A stretch of DNA of 64,000 nucleotides, from positions 30,473 to 94,472 of the forward strand of contig NZ_JAHLZF010000012.1 in NCBI RefSeq assembly GCF_018967645.1, written 5' to 3'. This DNA is from Allobacillus halotolerans (GTDB lineage: Bacteria > Bacillota > Bacilli > Bacillales > Alkalibacillaceae). This document shows positions 63,859 to 64,000 of this stretch, piece by piece (within the stretch, counting starts at the first letter, position 1; each line of letters begins with the position of its first letter). The position numbers and the translations under genes are program-made. Under the pieces are notes generated by a model. That model searched no databases. It saw only the letters and a program-made list of their open reading frames with translations, and had not been told where the DNA came from.

Positions 63859-63875
63859 CTTGAAAACTAAACAAA
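63859..63875 (+). promoter_or_regulatory. rRNA leader with boxA-like antitermination element
   Basis: CTTGAAAACTAAACAAA is the leader sequence typical of Bacillus rRNA operons (recalled). It includes the region bound by NusB/S10 antitermination factors. A TTTCTTTC/GAAAGAAA hairpin follows just before the 16S gene. Confidence 0.65.
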
Positions 63876-63952
63876 ATAGCCTGATGTCAATTCGGTTTCT
63901 TTCTTATTGATTGGGAAAGAAATAAACGAAATTTTTTAAGCCAATCAAACAC

Positions 63953-64000
<48 letters not shown>

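Overview
The window is low-GC Firmicute chromosome. Gene content and order match the family Bacillaceae: fusA-tuf, the S10-spc-alpha ribosomal protein cluster, ecfA1-ecfA2-ecfT-truA, rplM-rpsI, then cwlD-salA-gerD-kbaA-pdaB running into a 16S rRNA gene, as around the Bacillus subtilis rrnI region. The sporulation and germination genes (cwlD, gerD, kbaA, pdaB) point to an endospore former. A BCCT osmolyte transporter and a TAXI-type TRAP system suggest, but do not prove, a salt-tolerant organism.

Layout. 1-2892: 3' part of fusA, complete tuf and its terminator. 2893-3572: a tandem array of 52-bp repeats, two promoters and the rpsJ leader. 3573-18539: an almost unbroken translation operon (rpsJ to rplQ) that includes secY, adk, map, a KOW protein, infA, the very short rpmJ, and rpoA with its own promoter. 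18540-19373: a GC-rich remnant and a second 52-bp array. 19374-22683: the energy-coupling module of ECF vitamin and metal transporters plus truA. 22870-25836: purB and purH, unexpectedly on their own. 25940-26985: rplM-rpsI with an L13-type leader and a terminator.

26986-41100 is an accessory region. It is bracketed by near-identical copies of the rpsI terminator (26941, 41053), with a third related copy at 32675. It holds a small membrane protein, a complete type III restriction-modification pair (mod-res), the 5' end of a group IIC intron directly behind terminator copy 2, an IS21-family element that cuts the intron, gene remnants, an Xre-type regulator with a DUF2975 membrane protein, a pair of PH-domain membrane proteins (ydbS-ydbT-like) and an orphan lipoprotein.

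41196-58578 is mixed, mostly metabolic and transport content: a candidate nucleotidyltransferase toxin-antitoxin pair, a lipoprotein, GNAT and DUF488 proteins, a phosphonate/phosphite-type ABC transporter behind a likely PhoP box, a 5'-nucleotidase family phosphoesterase, uspA (with a duplicated C-terminal fragment 5.8 kb away), a cation exchanger behind a likely yybP-ykoY manganese riboswitch, a BCCT transporter, a TAXI TRAP operon (binding protein, DUF1850, fused permease), an RDD protein and a short-chain dehydrogenase. 58690-64000 returns to conserved backbone: cwlD, salA, gerD, kbaA, a pdaB with altered catalytic residues, a small conserved-looking protein, and the promoters, leader and first 48 bases of a 16S rRNA gene.

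The most noteworthy signals are the two 52-bp arrays flanking the ribosomal cluster, the repeated rpsI terminator framing the island together with the terminator-seeking group IIC intron, the manganese riboswitch in front of a CaCA exchanger, and the PdaB homologue lacking its catalytic and metal-binding residues. All assignments were made by eye from the sequence; no database search was run.
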